A DNA stretch of 64,000 nucleotides, taken from Vigna angularis (Eukaryota > Streptophyta > Magnoliopsida > Fabales > Fabaceae). The DNA is taken from positions 12,582,501 through 12,646,500 of the forward strand of contig NC_068973.1 in assembly GCF_016808095.1 (NCBI RefSeq), in the 5' to 3' direction. The notes beneath the pieces are model-generated. The model searched no databases and was not told the DNA's origin. It saw nothing but the letters and a program-made list of their open reading frames with translations. A program made the translations under genes and the position numbers. Shown one piece after another: positions 44,905 to 56,639 of the stretch (position 1 is its first letter; each line of letters opens with the position of its first letter).

Positions 44905-45518
44905 ATTTGTGCAAAATTATCTTAAATAGGTTCTCGTATTTTTTTATCTCAATTAGGTCCTTATTTTTGTAAAATTGAGTCAATTTTAACCTTGCCGTTA
45001 ATTGGACTGGACGACGTTAAATTTGTTGTCTCGTGGCATGCTGACTGTGCAATGATTAAGCACGTGACAGTGGAACTTCACACTCCTCTCGGTCTGGTAG
45101 GTGGTCGACCTGGAGTTTGGCCACTCGGCCTTGTAGTGGGTTGGCCTGGAATTCGGTCACTCGGTCTAGTGGTCAAGTTTGGTCACTCGGTCTGGTGGTA
45201 CCAAGAGACCGACCACCAGACCGAGTGACCGAACTCTAGGCTGACCACCCACCAAGCCCACTGACCATCAGAACGAGTCACCGACCGACCACTAGACCGA
45301 GTGTCCTTATTTGTATTTAAAACTTAAAATAAAATAAATTCCACCACATTGTGTCACGTCACTAAAAATTACACCGTCAGCAGGCCAAGACACAAATTTA
45401 TATCGTCCACAGCAATTAACGGCACGAGCATTATTGACTTAATTTTACATAAACAGGAATCCAATTGAGCACTTTCAAAATACAAGACCTAATTGACACA
45501 AATTTGCAGAACCTCCTC
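44905..45518. mobile_element. Inverted-repeat (foldback/MULE-like) element with internal palindrome
   Basis: Outer inverted repeats of roughly 150-190 bp: the left contains CAATTAGGTC, GTAAAATTGAGTCAA, GCCGTTAATTG, GGACGA and GTGACA; the reverse complement of the right contains CAATTAGGTC, GTAAAATTAAGTCAA, GCCGTTAATTG, GGACGA and GTGACA in the same order. Between them lies a dense set of GGTCACTCGGTCT(A/G)GTGG motifs in both orientations. No coding sequence; the 78-codon frame at 44992 is repeat-derived. Exact ends and target duplication were not resolved. Confidence 0.65.
45181..45230. repeat. Perfect 19-bp dyad with 12-bp loop
   Basis: GGTCACTCGGTCTGGTGGT (45181-45199) and its complement ACCACCAGACCGAGTGACC (45212-45230). 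Pairing extends imperfectly outward over about 100 bp per side. Confidence 0.9.
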
Positions 45519-46041
45519 TGAAATGATTAAATCTTTATTTTATTTTATTTTATTTTATTTTTAATAACTTTTCATTTATTTTTTTTAATAATTTTTCATG
45601 TGATAAAAAATGATTTATGTGCTTTAAAACGTCATTTACGCGTAATAATAGCATCCATCACCGCATCTGGAACACAGGGTGAAAAGGGAACAAGAACAGG
45701 CAATCACAATACAAATACCTTGAATCCTGATATGAAGCCCGGTATCGAACCATTTATTTTGAACCAAATAATAACGTCAGATTCACTGTTTCACTACCAG
45801 CATCTAAAGTCAAATTTGAAATCAGATTCTCAAGTACAAAGAAAATCAAACGAATATTACCAACAAGCTTTCTACACAAGCTTTCCAGAATAAATGAGAT
45901 CACGATTTTAGTTCACAGCTTAATCAATATTCTAGATTAAAAAAATATAAATTGCTCAACTTCATATTTCAGGGATACCAAAATAGTACTTGAGTTTCTC
46001 TTACCAGCAACCCATACCCAAACTTTTGGTGGGACAATTTC

Positions 46042-49000
46042 CTAAAGCTTTGCCGTCAACCCACTCGGAATTGGCTTCGAAGAACCATTATCCTTAATTT
46101 CATTATCTTTAGAATCCATTTCACATGTATTAGGTGGGACGTCTACTGCAGGGGAACAATTGAAGAATCCATGAGGCTGCACAAAAGGGAGCTTTGTAGG
46201 TCAGACTAATGGAAAACTTCTAGATGCAATGAAAATATGTAGCATGAACAAACTAATAAGATCAACACTCCAAAAAATCAATGACAAAAAACGCATTGAT
46301 GGTCTTAAAATTAGTAGTCATTTGATGGAAAAGATGTGGTCCAGTGAGCATTTAACACAAAATGATACCAAATAAAAATTTACTGATATTACAGTGCCGT
46401 TCAAAGTTCTCTGGATTCAAGCACTAACATTTGAAATTAAAAAAATAAAAATAAAAAAAGGATCAACAAACCACCACATAAAGTTCTCGACAGAAGTCAT
46501 ATAAACAACCAACTGAATCAAGTAATTACCGTGAGCATAAAACCAATGTGCTCTACTGGCATAACCGGCCAGTCTTCCAAACGGGGAACATGTGTGATTC
46601 CAAATACATACCTGAAAATAACAGTTAGTCTGAAGAAAATAAGACGAGGGTGGAACGTTCAAGTAAAAGGGAAAAAGAATATGAAGAAACTAATTTTTGA
46701 CGTTTCAATAAAACAATAAATAAAAAACTGAATAGGCTATTGCTTGATGCAGTTACACACTTCAACATACCACTTTTACTAATTTAGCATAACAAATTTT
46801 GTTAAACTGAATACTTTCATGAAGTCCAGTAGGAGTGTGGAAAAAAGGGGGAAGGGTTACCAAAGAACTATATTAGTTTCTTCCAAAGATCGGTTCTGCT
46901 TAACCCATGTAGCTAGTCCTTCACTAACACGCGGATTTTGATTTGGAAATTCTCCTCCAGGAAACATCTCATTACGTGAATATGTTGTTACCCAGAAATT
47001 ATGCTTCAAGAAAGCAGCTCTTCTTAAAAACTTGGCTTCCGAACCTGCCAACGGTAAGCAGTTTGAGCCAGGTACCAGCTTGTATCCCGTCAACTGGCCA
47101 GTTCTATTGCATGTTCTAGTGTTCCTTACCTGAAGAATTATTAAAATATTATCAGGTCTCGAACAAAACCCAAAAAGTCAAAAACAGTTAGAACCATGTT
47201 CGAATATAACATACAAAGACCTGCTTTTAAATGAAAGTTGGACGCAAGATGCCAACCCACAATAAGTAAACATTTTCGGGTGATAAAACCTAGAATTTTC
47301 AGCACAAGGTACAAAAGACACCGATTTGAAATTGTTTTCTTCCATAAGAAACCAATAAAAAAATTTAACAGACACTTATATGATATGATTGTATAGGCTG
47401 TGTAACAGCAATTTCTCATCATTGCAATCAAGTATTCAACAGTTTGACAAAATACAAAATTACCAATGTGGAGAAATCATATTCCAGAAGAAACCAATCA
47501 AATTACGAACAGTTTAACACCGATAATCAGAAGTTGGCTATAAAACCCACAGAAGACTTACAATCCAATGTCGAGCAGTCAAAGAATTACAATCTCGCAT
47601 GGCTTCCAATTCAGATCTAAGCAAAGTCTCTTCAGCATAGAAAGCATTGTTATGAACATTATTCTCACCTGGTTCCTCAATTTTCATATTGACCTCCACA
47701 ACCTACCAAACATCTTGAAAGAGTAAGAGTGTGTGCATAGAAAATAATTTGATAAATAGTTTATTGGAGTAAGAGAAAGCTGTTCACAAGTAAAATTACA
47801 AATAAATCACGAAAGTATCCAATTCTGTTATTTCCATGTTAAAATAACAGTAAAATAGGCTTCTGAATACCTAAGGAACGGACGAGAGATATCACAAACT
47901 TGCAACTTCGGGCTGGGATGAAATAAAAAATTAGGAAGTTTACATAAATCATGGTGAAAAAGTGGAGCACTTAATGAGTTTTGTGTATAAATGTTGACGA
48001 GTTCACTCTAAAATTATAATCAATAATCCTTTAAGATGAAACATTATTGGAGAAAATATGCTTTAAAGGTCTTCAGATATTTCTGCAGGATGAGAACTTA
48101 CAGAGACTAGGACTATCGCAATGACCACTTTACTCATGTTTTAATCAAAATAGGTATGCAATGACCACTTAAATTGATTCATCTAGCACTTAAAAAGTAC
48201 AAAGGATAAAATAGAAGTTAATTCTATTATAAATTAATGTTTATTAACAGAGACATAAAATGATAAAGCATAACCTAGTTAGGGGGGTTCGTAATACGGT
48301 TTGGTGCGGTTTGTTTTGAACATTAAAAAAAGAAAAGAAAAAAAAACACCGAACCAAACCAAACCAATTTTTAAAAATTTGATTTAGATCGGTTTTGCGG
48401 CTTTATTATATAATTTAGTATATGTATTTAGTCTTAATCTTTTTTAAACAATGGCTTAATCTTATATGATAATGAACAATTTCATTCTTCAGTCAACTAT
48501 AATTAAATATTTGTTTTTTCAACATTACACTACTTTTACAACCAAGGAAAAAACAAAACACAAATGTGTTTATGTTGTATCTATACATTGTGGCATAAAT
48601 ACTACATAATCCCTAGAATCTACCTCTCATAAGCCTAATAAATCTGCTGTACACGTCTATACAATATTGCAAGAAATTCAAAACATAAACATCAATCTTA
48701 GTATACGGATTGCTTTTCTAATAATTTCTCTTTTTGGCTTTAGCACTTTTCTCCCTCAAAACTAATAATGTAACATTCACACCATCAAGTAAACTCTTCC
48801 TCCACCTCATTCATGTGTTAAACATATTATTTTATAAGTATGAACCAAGTTAGGTACATTAACTTTTCGTCTCATATACGTATTCTCTAGTATATAATTG
48901 AAATAATAATTAATATAGTAATATTTAAATAATTGATTTTGGTTCAATTTGTCTTTTTTCAGTTCTGAATTCAAAATTTTCGATTTTTATTGGTTATCAA

Positions 49001-52000
49001 TTTTTTGGATTGGTTACGGTTAGTTTTTTTAGTTCGGTAACCTCGTAAAGTAAAATTTAGTAACTAAATGGAAATTACCTGATTCAAAGCTTCACCTGGT
49101 TTAGAATCAACAGACATGTCCATACGAGCAACAAAAAAGTGTTGATGAACTGGTGCATATAGACCAGGTGCAATCATGGTTCCATATTTTCTAAACTCTC
49201 CAGGCAGCAAGGCCCCTAGGCTAAGAATTCCAGTAAGCTTGACTTCAGCTTCAATCCTTCCATCCTGAAAAAACACACACCACCATTTTCCAGAGTTAAA
49301 TATCATACGACGGCAATATAAAAATAATGCATGAAAAAGTAAACCACAAATTTGAAGCTGAAAGTTCCTTCAACCAAAAATACAAAGGATAAACAGATGA
49401 GGAGTCTTTCAATAATTCAAAGGGTGATCAGATACTGATGCTTGTGAATTTAACAATAATTAAATTGAGATTAATTTAAAATGGCATTGATGTATGCTAA
49501 TTTATCTTAAAAGGATATGAAACCCACTTGCCTGATAAAAGTGCCAAAAAAATCCATACTCATAGTTAGCCACGGTACACATGAAAGATGCAGTAAGTCT
49601 CCTAGATCTTCGGACTTCTGCTAAGCCAGTTCTCCAGTCTTGATGCTTCCAGAGAATTCCGTGATCCTCTTCATGTAAACATACACAGTTTTCAATTGTT
49701 TCCACCCCACCGGTGAAATTAGTGAAGTGAGCATCAAAATACTTGATGTAGCCCAAACAATCACATCCCTGTAACAACAAACATTGAGCTCAGACTATAA
49801 GTCCCATTCACGGAGAACAATGTCAGATTAGAAGAAGCAAGAGGACATATATGATATTCTAAAAACCTTCTTGAGGGAATGTGCATTTTTTCCCAAGCCA
49901 TCTTCCCCAGCATCAAAAGCATTTTTCCGATAATGTGGGTCGTTGGGATCTCCATACGGAACAACCATCTCCACAAAACTCAGCCTATGAGCAACAGGCC
50001 TTCGTCCATGACTACCATCAACATATGCAACAGAATATATAACCAAACCTTCTTTGGGTGTGAATCCAATACGAAAATTCCACTGTTAACAAATGAACAA
50101 GAAAGGCAAGTTATATATATCAAGTTTCAAATTATAGTTTCAATGAGTCAACTCTTTTGACATTTCCAGTGACAAATTCAAAAAAAGTAACCTAACATCT
50201 ACCTTCTGCCATTCAACAAAATACCCATTGACACGGAAGCTTGGACCTTCAGGCTGAATAATTTGCAACGGTTTTACGTCACTTCTATCAGAGCCACCTC
50301 TGGTTTCACCCGGAGTATAATTCCTCAAGGGATCAACTGGTGGAAGGGGAACAAGTTTACGATCTTCAAACTCTATCACCACCATGTTTTGCATATCAAC
50401 AAGAACATAGATGCCCTCAACTGGGCGGGCATAGCCATTTTCCATGGGGCAGTCACTCTCAGATTGGCAAAATATGAGGGGTTTAGCAAGTCTTCTCCCA
50501 GGCGCATCTGCTTCACTATAATAACCAACACACCTGCGACAGGGTTATGCAGAACAAAAGTTTCAATACAAGTAATGCAAAGGGAACGAATAATAATGTC
50601 TCCAGACAAGAGATCCATCAACAATGAATATCCAACTAAAATTACCAGGGATCGACCATTACAAGGTCCATGTCTTCAATACCCCTTTTCTTCATAGCCT
50701 CAATAAATGGGGGAAAACTTTTGACTACAGCCTCACATTCTGCATATTCCTCAGCATCCTGAATATAGAGAGAATTTTAAGGAATTGAGGTTTGTAGAAT
50801 ATTAAAACTGCAGCAGCTTGAAAATGTTGGACATATGCGCAGAGATAAATCACTTCACAGCTTTTCAAAACTTTACACTTCTAATTATCTTGAATAACAA
50901 AACTTGGACATCCAATTTCAGATTTAAACTTTACCAATACACTAAATCAATCACTGTTATTTCCCACTGATGGCAACGGGGCGACATGCAGTTTTGACCA
51001 TTTAATTTGTAGTTTGTTGGGTTGAAAAAACCAATACGTGAAAGATATAAGTAGAGCAAGCATAGATTGAAAAATCTTTAGATTAAATTCTTTTTGTAAT
51101 CAATACAGACAACCCAAAAAATTAGTGTGACAAATATGTAGAAACACTAAACAAATTATTTTGGTTAAATTTAATTTTTTAATCAGGTTTGTTATTCACT
51201 GTTCGTAAAGGAAACTGTCATAGTCTCATTCATAAGTAAAAGCAAGCCAACTAACTATAGAGAAAGCTATCAACACATTCAGTGACTGGTTCCAAAAATG
51301 TCTGCCAAAATCTAAACCATCATTAAGGGGTAAAATTATTTAAAAACAATAAATTACCACACGATGGTTAGAAAAGGAATCAGAAGTCATAAGGTAAAGA
51401 CCAACATACCATTGGAGGCTGAACATCAGGAACAATATGTGATGAAATTACTTTTCCTCGGTGATGACCACCTCGAGTTACAGCATGTACTTGTGACAAC
51501 TCAACAATCCATATACTAGTCAAGTTAGATTTCTTATTGTAAACAACAAGTCTAGCACATCTTGGAGGGAGTTTAGTTGGAATTAAAGGTCCTCCTCTAG
51601 TTCTGGGCAGTAATGATGGTTGGAAAGGCGGAAAGAAATATGCATCTGCCAGTGCAACAACATTTTTATCGGGCTCCAGTAAAACTACTTCAATGAAGCG
51701 CATACTATCTCTAAGCTGTAAGATATAATAGAATCGGGAAGGAGATGAAACATCATAAGTAATCACTACTTGAACTCATTTAATTGTTTCCAGCACCATC
51801 CAACTTTCACTTAAACAAAGAATAAAAATACAAATACAAAAAAAAATCATACTGTAGCTGACAACCTCAGGAGTAGCTCCAGCGGCCCTCACAGTTGCCA
51901 CGGCCACTGATATTTCAGCAGAAGTTAAAGGGTCCAAAGGGTGGCTGGACTGGGGCCTTGGCATTGCAGTGACTCCTATGCAATATTACAACAAAAATAG

Positions 52001-52829
52001 TAACATAGTTTAGCTATAATTAAAAAAATGCGAAAGCAATCAGAACCAACATTCAAGAACTTTCAAAAAAATGTTAAGAGTACTTGTTAGATTTCCTTCT
52101 GACTTGTTAGTTCTAAACACTGTTTTCTAAACAAGTTGCCACCACTCAGCAATCAATACCTCATCCAAAATATAAGTTCGGAAAAACTAAAATCCCAAAA
52201 ACCGAAACAGATGAGAAGCATTCATGTTCTCTCGTTCTCACTTGAGTTTCGTGTTCCCAACTCGAGAGTGGTTATCATTTCCATGATTAAAAGCATACGA
52301 CGATAAATACACGCAAGCACACAATCGTTTGCCACATATCATTTCACATACCATCCTCGTAATATACATAGCAGCATGAGTCAGCCATATCGTTTTTAAT
52401 TACTCATGGTTCTTCATACCTTAACAGCACAATCCTACATTTTAGTCTGTTAAACGAGATCAAAAATATATACGTAGACATGAATGATCTCTAGGCATAG
52501 AGAGAGGAGCTTAAGGATTATTCTGTTGCTGCAAATAAGTAATTAAACCCTTTTTTTGTATTTTAATTTTTTTTTAAATTGAGGTATTCGATTTGATGTG
52601 ACGTAAAAAAGAGAAAGAGAAGTGAAAAGATGTTATGTTAGGTACCCTTGGCAGCAGAGGCATTGGTGGAGGAATCGACGGGACGAATGAGAGGGACGTC
52701 GGTGGCGGCGTTCCACTCCTGCGGCGGGGCGGCGGCACGGGGAATGGCGGCGGAGTCGGCGGCGGGACAGCAAGAAGAGGACGGCGGCGGCGGTAGTGGT
52801 GGCGTCGCCTTTTGCGAAGCTGTGGCCAT
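46042..52829 (-). CDS. CuAO: Copper-containing primary amine oxidase, peroxisomal zeta type, twelve exons
   Basis: Exons (high to low): 52829-52646, 51975-51866, 51715-51410, 50758-50646, 50533-50203, 50082-49867, 49768-49532, 49264-49079, 47702-47562, 47129-46861, 46611-46530, 46176-46042. All phases agree and give 769 residues. The enzyme oxidises primary amines (putrescine, spermidine in plants) to aldehyde, ammonia and H2O2. Tyr489 in VANYEYGF is the precursor of the TPQ cofactor. Asp405 in [11 protein letters not shown] is the catalytic base, 84 residues earlier as in known enzymes. His539 and His541 (VHQHFF) and His705 ([15 protein letters not shown]) are the copper ligands. The N-terminus is Pro/Ala/Ser-rich; the C-terminus AKL is a PTS1-type peroxisomal signal. 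Intron 7 has a GC-AG border. The ATG at 52829 is the only start fitting the frame. A probable hAT-like insertion lies in intron 8. The first donor of intron 2 (GTTGTC) is weak, so that border is less certain. Confidence 0.95.
48283..49043. mobile_element. Possible hAT-like non-autonomous insertion in amine oxidase intron 8
   Basis: The stretch starts TTAGGGGGGTTCGTAATACGG with GGTTTGGTGCGGTTTG repeats and ends with GGTTACGG, GTTCGGTAACC-like sequence in inverse sense. Plant hAT MITEs often have such GGTTCGGTTTGG ends. The terminal match is loose and no 8-bp duplication was verified. The host intron (47703-49078) is 1376 bp, much longer than its neighbours. Confidence 0.35.
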
Positions 52830-52917
52830 TGCAGAGGATTCGCTATCTCACCGATTCCGCCACCCCAATAGGTCTCAGCACAGTACACTGACATACAGCA
52901 ATTCACCCTCCTATTCT

Positions 52918-52976
52918 TCTTTTTCTTCTTCTTCTTGTTCTTCTTCTTCTTCCTTCTTGTTCTTCTTCTTCTTCCA
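52918..52976 (-). repeat. GAA-type trinucleotide repeat in the amine oxidase 5' leader
   Basis: The plus strand is a broken (TTC)n run, so the transcript would carry GAAGAAGAA-type sequence about 90-150 nt upstream of the start codon. Inferred to lie in the 5' UTR because the TATA-like box is further out. Confidence 0.75.
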
Positions 52977-53093
52977 CTGCACCAGCAACGTGATCTGAAA
53001 CAAAGAAACAAACCGCCAGAGAAAGTGCAATGAATGAATAAATAGGAAGCAGAGCCAGCTGTGATGATGGACACGAAAAAAAGACTAACTCTG

Positions 53094-53122
53094 CTTATAT
53101 ACTGCCAGATCAAGCCACGTGT
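53094..53122 (-). promoter_or_regulatory. TATA box and G-box of the amine oxidase gene
   Basis: The minus strand reads TATATAAG at 53094-53101, about 270 bp before the ATG, with a perfect G-box CACGTG at 53116-53121 just upstream. A start of transcription near 53065 would give a leader of about 235 nt. G-boxes bind bZIP or bHLH factors, including ABA- and light-response regulators; regulation by these is inference. Confidence 0.55.
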
Positions 53123-53129
53123 TTTGAGT

Positions 53130-54160
53130 TTTAACTCTCCTAATTCTCTTCTTTTCCCATACCATTATCATCGTTAATTACTCTTCCTATAGCAAAATCT
53201 TACTCCATTAGCAACGCGAATCTTCATCTTAATTGTAATATTATTTTTTTTTGTAAGATCACAGCTAATAAATACCAACGGTAACATTTTATATGGTTTT
53301 TAATAAAATGTAAAATTGACGCATAAAATTAAGGCTAAGATTTCAGTTAAGGCATGAGAAAAGTGAGATCCATTATATCACATGCAACTGAAGAATAAAA
53401 TTAGAAAACCTAATGAAAAATTAAGGAAAGATAGTGTAGTTGGGTGTACGTATTTGGATGGAGCTGAAATGATTCTTTGATACAGAGTTTTACATTAAAA
53501 TAGTTTAATTTGATTTTTGTATGTTTTTAAAGTAGATTACAAATTTTGATATCGCATTGAAAAAACATAACACATTAAATATTTAAGGTGACATTTGCAG
53601 TATTATTTATCATTTACACTTCAATATCACGTGCAACTTATATTATCATGTTGTTATCTTAATGGGAAAAGATTAACTTTTTTAATGAAAACAAGAATTA
53701 TATTAAAATGAAAAAAATTGAAAAATAATACTAAATAATTTTGAGAAAAAAATATATTATACCTAAAAATGAATTAAAGTTGATGAGATTTGGAAACAGG
53801 ATAAAAAAAAGAGAATGGGGTAAGAGAGGGAGAGGACTTATCAATGGGGTCAATACGATAAGCTGGTGGGCGGGTTGATAGGACGATCTGCTTTTGGGTT
53901 TGTACGCTTTCATAAAGTCCAAACAAGTAATAATAACCATTTTTGACATGACAACCATGCTTTGCTTCATTCTATGAAAGCAGGCCAAATTAACAAGCAA
54001 GCCACTGTCACTGAATCAGGGTACGTCTCTTTTGTGTCTATTGACATTAATTTTACGATAAGGTTCAGAGGTGACCCTATTAAAAGTTAAGAAGGAAAAA
54101 TTATGTATAGTCAATACAATACATATAATTTATTAAAGCTTCTTTGTATAATTTGAAGTA
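53130..54160. other. AT-rich intergenic; no gene recognised
   Basis: No conserved coding or repeat signal was recognised. Confidence 0.5.
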
Positions 54161-54164
54161 GGGA

Positions 54165-54231
54165 ATGAGAAAGGAGAGAGGAGAAAGGAGAGAGGAGAAA
54201 GGAGAGAGGAGAAAGGAGAAAGGAGAAAGTG
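54165..54231. repeat. Purine minisatellite (GGAGAAA/GGAGAGA)n
   Basis: About nine units of a 7-bp GGAGAAA or GGAGAGA repeat in tandem. Confidence 0.85.
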
Positions 54232-54439
54232 AAAATCGAAACAAAAATATACATGTTTTGATAAGTGAAAAGTATGAAGGAAAAGTTTGATAGTAATTTA
54301 AGACAGGATCGCGACATGTTAACATTGTTTTTTTTATAACTTTTTCATAACTGTAATGTGTCAACACAATATTGAAGGAGGTTAAAATAATTATTTTATT
54401 TGAAAAAGGTAACATGGAAAAGTATAATCAAAATACCCT

Positions 54440-55320
54440 TACCTTTTTCATTTAGAAAAAGAGGGTTCATTCTTTCTATAATTCAAATTCTTCGTTCTCT
54501 TTTCACTCTCCGTTCTCTCTCCAGTTCTCCATTCTCTTTGTACTCTCATTCAAGGTGTGTCTTCTTCTCTGTTGAAGGTTTGACTTTTCTTTGTTGAAGG
54601 TGTCTCGTTTTTCTGTTGAAGGTATGTCCTTTCTTTCTTTAAGGTCTCGTTTTTGTTTTTGTAAATGAAAACTCTCTTTTGTTTGTTCAAGGTCTCACCT
54701 TTTTGGTTTGATTCTGAAGATTGTATTGCGCGAAATGGAATTGTCCGGTGAGAGCAAGGTATATGTCGTATGATCTTTGGTTTTTTCCTATCTCGTTTCG
54801 GTTTTTGCCCTTTCCTTTATTGTTAGAATTTCCTTTTAGGGTTTTATACAATTGTAATTTTTATTAAATTCTAGTTCGTTGATGATGTCGGTGCATCAAG
54901 CAAAGAAATTTGTCACTCTCTGTGAAAGCATCAGCTAATACAATTGGAGAGGATTTGAAAGAACAAAAAAACCAACATGTTAAAAACAACCTTATGAAGG
55001 AATGACGATGAAAGCGTTACAAGAGTAAAGCTTGTAGAACCTCGTACATTGGATATCGTCCGAAACATGAGTGAGTTTTGTATTTAGTGATTATTGGCAG
55101 TAGGAGATCAATGTAGATAGATGTAAATGTAAATGTAAATATATTGAAATAAATATTTTGAATGTTAATAAAGATGCAGGTTATTCCCTTTGTGATTGCC
55201 ATTTTCATTTGAATTGTTGTTGGTCATCGTTGTTGATCATTCATCGGTTTTTATATTCCATTTCAATGTCCTTCAGAATCGAAATTTTCCATGTCCATTG
55301 TGGATGAAAGTCCATTTTTA
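54440..55320. other. CT-rich leader-like sequence, possible decayed gene start; not assigned
   Basis: CT-rich DNA with repeated CTGTTGAAGGT phrases (about 54567-54625) precedes ATGGAATTGTCCGGTGAG (MELSGESK, about 54735) and a GT donor-like site. The putative continuation (FVDDVGASSKEICHSL) stops at once. It resembles the first exon of a decayed transposon gene, but I cannot name it. Confidence 0.3.
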
Positions 55321-55335
55321 GGCAAGACATGCCTT

Positions 55336-55370
55336 GGTAATCGATTACATCATCCTTGTAATCGATTACC
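55336..55370. repeat. TAATCGATTAC dyad 1
   Basis: GGTAATCGATTACA, 7-bp spacer, TGTAATCGATTACC: perfect 14-bp arms. Confidence 0.9.
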
Positions 55371-55923
55371 AGGGTCTAAATGACTTTTTGTTCAGAAATT
55401 TGGTGCGCACTACCTGGCTATAACATTCGCACTCCTAGGGTAGATTTTTTACATTAAGGAGGATTTTTTGAATATTTTGCAATGGGTAACACGTCTTGGT
55501 AATGGTTGATGGTGAGAAGTGCTTGTAAACCGTAGTTTGCCTACTCCATTGTGGAGGAAAGACCCAATGTGGTTGTAAAGTGTAATTTGCGTACCCCATG
55601 ACCGTTAAACTCACTCACCTATCTAAAATAAGAAACATGAAACATTAACCTGAAAGTAAACTCATTTAGGAAGCTTAGAAAAACATTGGTTTTGGGAAAT
55701 TAACTGCACCTAATATAATGGTCTAAAAATTATGAGTTAGTAGTCATCTCAAAACTCTTTGAGTCTAGATTCCAATAAAATAAGAATCAACTCATTTGGA
55801 ATTCGGTGGAGAAAGTTAAGAGCAAAACAAGCAGCAAAGGTCAGAAAAACAGAGTTGGAGAGTGTTGTTCATCCAGTTGAGGAGTATAGTTGAAATTTTT
55901 GTACAAATGACCATTTTTCCTCA

Positions 55924-55958
55924 GGTAATCAATTACAAGACCCCTGTAATCGATTACC
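55924..55958. repeat. TAATCGATTAC dyad 2
   Basis: GGTAATCAATTACA, spacer AGACCCC, TGTAATCGATTACC: one mismatch between the 14-bp arms and the same 7-bp spacing. Confidence 0.9.
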
Positions 55959-56404
55959 AAGGCATAAAATGGTAAGAAATGCTTATGGAGCTCATCTAAC
56001 TTACATGAAAGCACCCAAATGACATTTTTTCTCAACAATTCAATGACCTAACATGTTCATTGTTGCACTAAACACCACTCATGACCATTAAACTCACTCA
56101 CCCATCTAAAATAACAAACATGAAACAATAACTTGAAATTAAACTCATTTAGGAAGCTTAGAAAAACGTTGATTTTGGGAAATTAATTGCACCTAGTACA
56201 GTGGTCTAAAAACTTAGTTAGCAGTCATTTGAAAGCTCTTTGAGTCTAGATGCCAACAAAACAAGAATCAACTTATTTGGAGTTTGGTGGAGAAAGTTAA
56301 GAGCAAAATAAGTAGCAAAGGTAAGAAAAACAGCATTGGGGAGTGTTGTTCATCCAGCTGGGGAGTATAGTTGAATTTTCTGTACAAATGACCATTTTTC
56401 CTCT

Positions 56405-56439
56405 GATAATCGATTACAAGACCCTTGTAATCGATTACC
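56405..56439. repeat. TAATCGATTAC dyad 3
   Basis: GATAATCGATTACA, spacer AGACCCT, TGTAATCGATTACC: near-perfect arms with the same 7-bp spacing. Confidence 0.9.
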
Positions 56440-56639
56440 AAGGCAGAAAATGGCCACAAATGCTTATGGAACTCATCTAACTTGCATGAAAGCACCTAAA
56501 TGACATTTTTTTCTCAACAAGTGTAAATTGTTGAAGTAAACACCATCCATGATTAATAAACTCAACCATCCATCATAAAAAGTGGAAAAACTCGCCCAAA
56601 AACACAGAAAAACTATAACAAAATTGAAATTGTATTCAT

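Larger units (their letters stand above)
55597..56600. repeat. Tandem repeat, about 480-bp period, two copies plus a partial third
   Basis: CATGACC(G/A)TTAAACTCACTCA starts at 55597 and 56080, and a decayed third start lies near 56548. The two full units align throughout (for example GTGTTGTTCATCCAG and TCATCTAACTTACATGAAAG-type phrases), and each carries one TAATCGATTAC dyad. No coding function; minus-strand frames at 55841-56038 and 56268-56495 are paralogous shadows of the repeat. Confidence 0.85.

Noticed and set aside
52648..52998. Plus-strand frame opposite amine oxidase exon 1 and leader
   Set aside because: GC-rich exon and (TTC)n repeat keep it open; the minus strand encodes the conserved gene.
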